From positions 1 through 42,290 of the forward strand of contig NZ_NASZ01000028.1 in the NCBI RefSeq assembly GCF_014596575.1: a DNA stretch of 42,290 nucleotides. Direction: 5' to 3'. A program made the position numbers and the translations under genes. This DNA comes from Flavobacterium pokkalii (GTDB lineage: Bacteria > Bacteroidota > Bacteroidia > Flavobacteriales > Flavobacteriaceae). Below the pieces are notes generated by a model. The model was given only the letters and a program-made list of their open reading frames with translations. It had not been told where the DNA came from and ran no database searches. The first letter of the stretch is position 1. Every line of letters starts with the position of its first letter. Positions 40,429 through 42,290 of this stretch are shown one piece after another.

Positions 40429-41823
40429 ATTGAAAGCTATTCTGCAATGGTTGTTTGTTTTTTTGCTGTTTCATAATTCTGTAATTTATAGTCAGGACTT
40501 TAATAAAGAAGTTTTGAGTTATAGTGAGTTTTTAGGTTATGTAAAAAAATACCATCCGTTAGTAAAACAGGCAAATCTTCAAATTAGTAATGCTGAGGCA
40601 GCTTTAATGGTTGCACGAGGAGGATTTGATCCTAAAATTGAAGTAGATTATAATACCAAAGAATTTAAAGGAACCGAATATTATTCGTTGTTAAATAGTA
40701 GTTTTAAAATTCCTACCTGGTATGGAATCGAAGTCAAAGCTGGTTTTGATCAGGCTGACGGAACATATTATAATCCGCAGAATAAAACTCCCGATGCGGG
40801 ATTGACGTCAGTCGGGTTGAATATGGCTTTAGGTCAGGGATTATTTATTAATCAACGAATGGCTGATGTGAGAGAAGCTAAATTACAATTGAAATTGAGT
40901 GATGCACAACGAAAGCTCATTGCGATTGAAGTATTGTATAAAGCAAGTGAGGCTTATTTTGAATGGAGAAAAAGTTTTAACGAAGCTGAATTGTATAGTA
41001 AGTATTTAGGTTTTGCTTCTACACGTTTTGAAGGAGTAAAGAAACTGATAAAATTAGGAGATTATCCGGCAATAGATAGTGTGGAAACTGGAATTACAGT
41101 TCGAAACAGATGAATCTGGAAAATGGGAAATTGAAGTTGGCTAAAGCAAAATTATACCTGTCTAATTATTTATGGATTGAAAATGTTCCGGTAGAGTTGG
41201 GGGATTTTGTTAGGCCGGAAGAAAATTTAATAGAAACTCTGGAGGAAACACTTAAAACGGATGAAATGATGCTGGCGGTTGAGAGTTTAGAATCACATCC
41301 TAAAATTCAGGCTTTGGAAACCAAAAAATCAATGTTGGAAGTAGGGAGGCAATTAAAAGCAAATGCCTTGCTGCCTAAAATAAATGTTGGTTATAATTTT
41401 ATTGCAGAACCACTTTCTTTGAATTCTTTCAATTCCAGTGACTATAAATTTAATGTTGACTTTAGTTTCCCAATTTTTTTGAGGAAAGAACGTGGTGGAC
41501 TCAAAATGGCAAAACTTAAAATTCAGGATTTAGATTTTGATATACAGCAACAGCAACTTGAATTGAAGAATAAAATAAAAGCGCAGCAAACGGAGATTAC
41601 TTCGTTAAGGAAGCAAAAAAGTGTTATTGATAATCTGGTAAAAGATTATATGGTTATGCTTGCTTCGGAAGAACGAATGTTTTCTTTCGGAGAAAGTTCG
41701 GTTTTTTTAATTAATTCGAGGGAATCAAATTTGGTAAGTGCCAAGTTGTCTCAAATTAATATCGAAAATCAGTTTTGTATATCTAATGCCGAATTGTATA
41801 AAATCCTGGCAAATCCGGATTAA
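40394..41823 (+). pseudogene. TolC-like outer-membrane efflux protein, frameshifted
   Basis: Two overlapping frames encode one TolC-family protein. The first (from an ATG at 40394, 40403 or 40409) carries a signal peptide (ILQWLFVFLLFHNSVIYSQ) and the first half, including YHPLVKQANLQISNAEAAL. It ends at TGA 41111-41113. The second frame (from ATG 41110) continues with MNLENGKLKLAKAKLYLSNY and the second half to the TAA at 41821-41823. Joined, they give about 475 residues, a normal length. Frame is restored by adding 1 base or, more naturally, by a second copy of ACAG at 41103-41106. It may be a true mutation, a sequencing error or, less likely, coupled translation of two halves through the ATGA overlap. 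Confidence 0.82.
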
Positions 41824-41849
41824 AATAGAATAAGAGTGTAGTTGTTACT

Positions 41850-41886
41850 ATCCGTTCCGAAGTATTTTGGGACGGATTTTCTTTTT
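41850..41886 (+). terminator. Rho-independent terminator of the exporter operon
   Basis: ATCCGTTCC pairs with GGGACGGAT (one G-T pair) across a 10-base loop and is followed by TTTCTTTTTTT. It lies 27 bases past the TolC-like stop. Confidence 0.85.
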
Positions 41887-41899
41887 TTATTAGTAGCTG

Positions 41900-41964
41900 T
41901 TTCTTGTCTAAAGGTCGTCAAGAAAGGATTTTCGTTCCGATAGCTATCGGAACTATCAGGGCTA
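41900..41964 (-). repeat. Second TAGCCCTGAT/ATCCTTT element, inverted
   Basis: Read on the minus strand: TAGCCCTGAT (41955-41964), the palindrome GTTCCGATAGCTATCGGAAC (41934-41953), AAAATCCTTT, and a hairpin of TTTCTTG with CAAGAAA (41900-41925). The same blocks as at 16048-16124 are present, but the palindrome sits on the other side of the hairpin. Confidence 0.7.
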
Positions 41965-42186
41965 GTTTGTTTGTTTTAAAATGGGGGTTTCTATTATATA
42001 TAGTAGTGTAAAGCTTCATTAAGATTGGTGTTGTCATTCTGTTCTGAGGAATCGGGAGTCGAGGAATTTGTGTTATAGTTACTTTTTAATTCTTCCAAAT
42101 TCCTACAAACATAAAAAACTTCAAAATAGAAAATCTTTGTTATCAGGCTATTAAAAAATAGTGAGTAAAATAGTTTGCAAAAGGTG

Positions 42187-42225
42187 TTGTGTAATTGAAT
42201 AAAGGTGTTACTTTTGCACCCGCAA
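42187..42225 (+). promoter_or_regulatory. Stable-RNA (probably rRNA operon) promoter
   Basis: TTG (42187-42189), 19 bases, then TACTTTTG (42209-42216), a perfect consensus, followed by CACCCGCAA. Its spacing and flanks match the tRNA-Glu promoter at 36002-36040. The next 65 bases (with GTTCTGATAGACATACTGAA, 42237-42256) resemble 16S rRNA leaders of Flavobacteria. Confidence 0.7.
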
Positions 42226-42290
42226 CAGCGAAAACGTTCTGATAGACATACTGAAAAGCGAAAGAGAATTTAAGAAGAAATTTTTAAAAA

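Larger units (their letters stand above)
41824..42290. other. Right-end intergenic region leading to a stable-RNA promoter
   Basis: These 467 bases have no ORF. In order they hold the exporter operon terminator (41850-41886), an inverted TAGCCCTGAT hairpin element with palindrome (41900-41964), a TGTCATTCTG-type fragment (about 42034-42070), and a stable-RNA promoter (42187-42225) followed by leader-like sequence to the edge. Confidence 0.65.

Noticed and set aside
41110..41823. Independent 237-residue protein starting at the ATG at 41110
   Set aside because: The sequence is the second half of a TolC-family protein and lacks a signal peptide; a frameshift explains it better.

Overview
The window reads as chromosomal DNA of a Flavobacterium-like bacterium (Bacteroidota, class Flavobacteriia). 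The DNA is AT-rich. Several genes are preceded by the Bacteroidota promoter form TTG-N19-23-TAnnTTTG, and Shine-Dalgarno sequences are not used. There is a secreted protein with the C-terminal sorting domain of the type IX secretion system, outer-membrane proteins of the FadL and Bbp2-porin types, a bacillithiol synthesis enzyme, and a small DUF4295 protein beside ribosomal protein genes. Most of the content is core housekeeping. I see no transposase, integrase, CRISPR array or prophage.

Layout. 0.1-8.2 kb: long-chain acyl-CoA synthetase (-), catalase-peroxidase katG (+), beta-carbonic anhydrase (-), ABC-F ATPase of the Uup type (-) and a secreted propeller-like protein (-). 8.6-16 kb: a 2-oxoacid dehydrogenase E2 (+), then exonuclease, FAA hydrolase and HPt protein (+), cinA, the rpmB-rpmG-DUF4295 cluster, ftsY with a small membrane protein, and a remnant of a serine hydrolase. 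16-20.5 kb: lipoprotein and DciA-like DUF721 (+), ndk and bshC (-), and an MHS-type transporter (+). 20.6-28.6 kb: a 1357-residue T9SS surface protein (-), a B12-binding radical SAM protein (+) and a porin (+). 28.9-34.4 kb: rimO, a small secreted protein and an AmpD-like amidase (-), then a Trp/Asn/Gly-rich lipoprotein with a FadL-like protein (-). 34.5-41.8 kb: proS, three tRNA-Glu genes, rpsT, and a type-I-secretion-like locus (ABC protein, HlyD-like adaptor, TolC-like protein). The TolC-like gene is frameshifted. The last 100 bases hold a stable-RNA promoter, so an rRNA operon probably starts just past the right edge.

The most unusual layer is the repetitive DNA between, and sometimes inside, genes. 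(1) Degenerate tandem heptamers kept in strict 7-base phase occur at four loci, two of them inside open reading frames. (2) A GATAGCTATC-centred palindrome occurs five times, always between genes. (3) A TAGCCCTGAT/ATCCTTT hairpin element occurs twice. (4) A 222-bp element of nested inverted repeats lies downstream of the porin. (5) A TGTCACTTCGAG-type motif sits inside the radical SAM gene. Two protein-level oddities stand out: the exporter ABC protein has an intact Walker A but altered Q-loop, signature, Walker B and H-loop, and the radical SAM protein has a CX4CX2C cluster motif.
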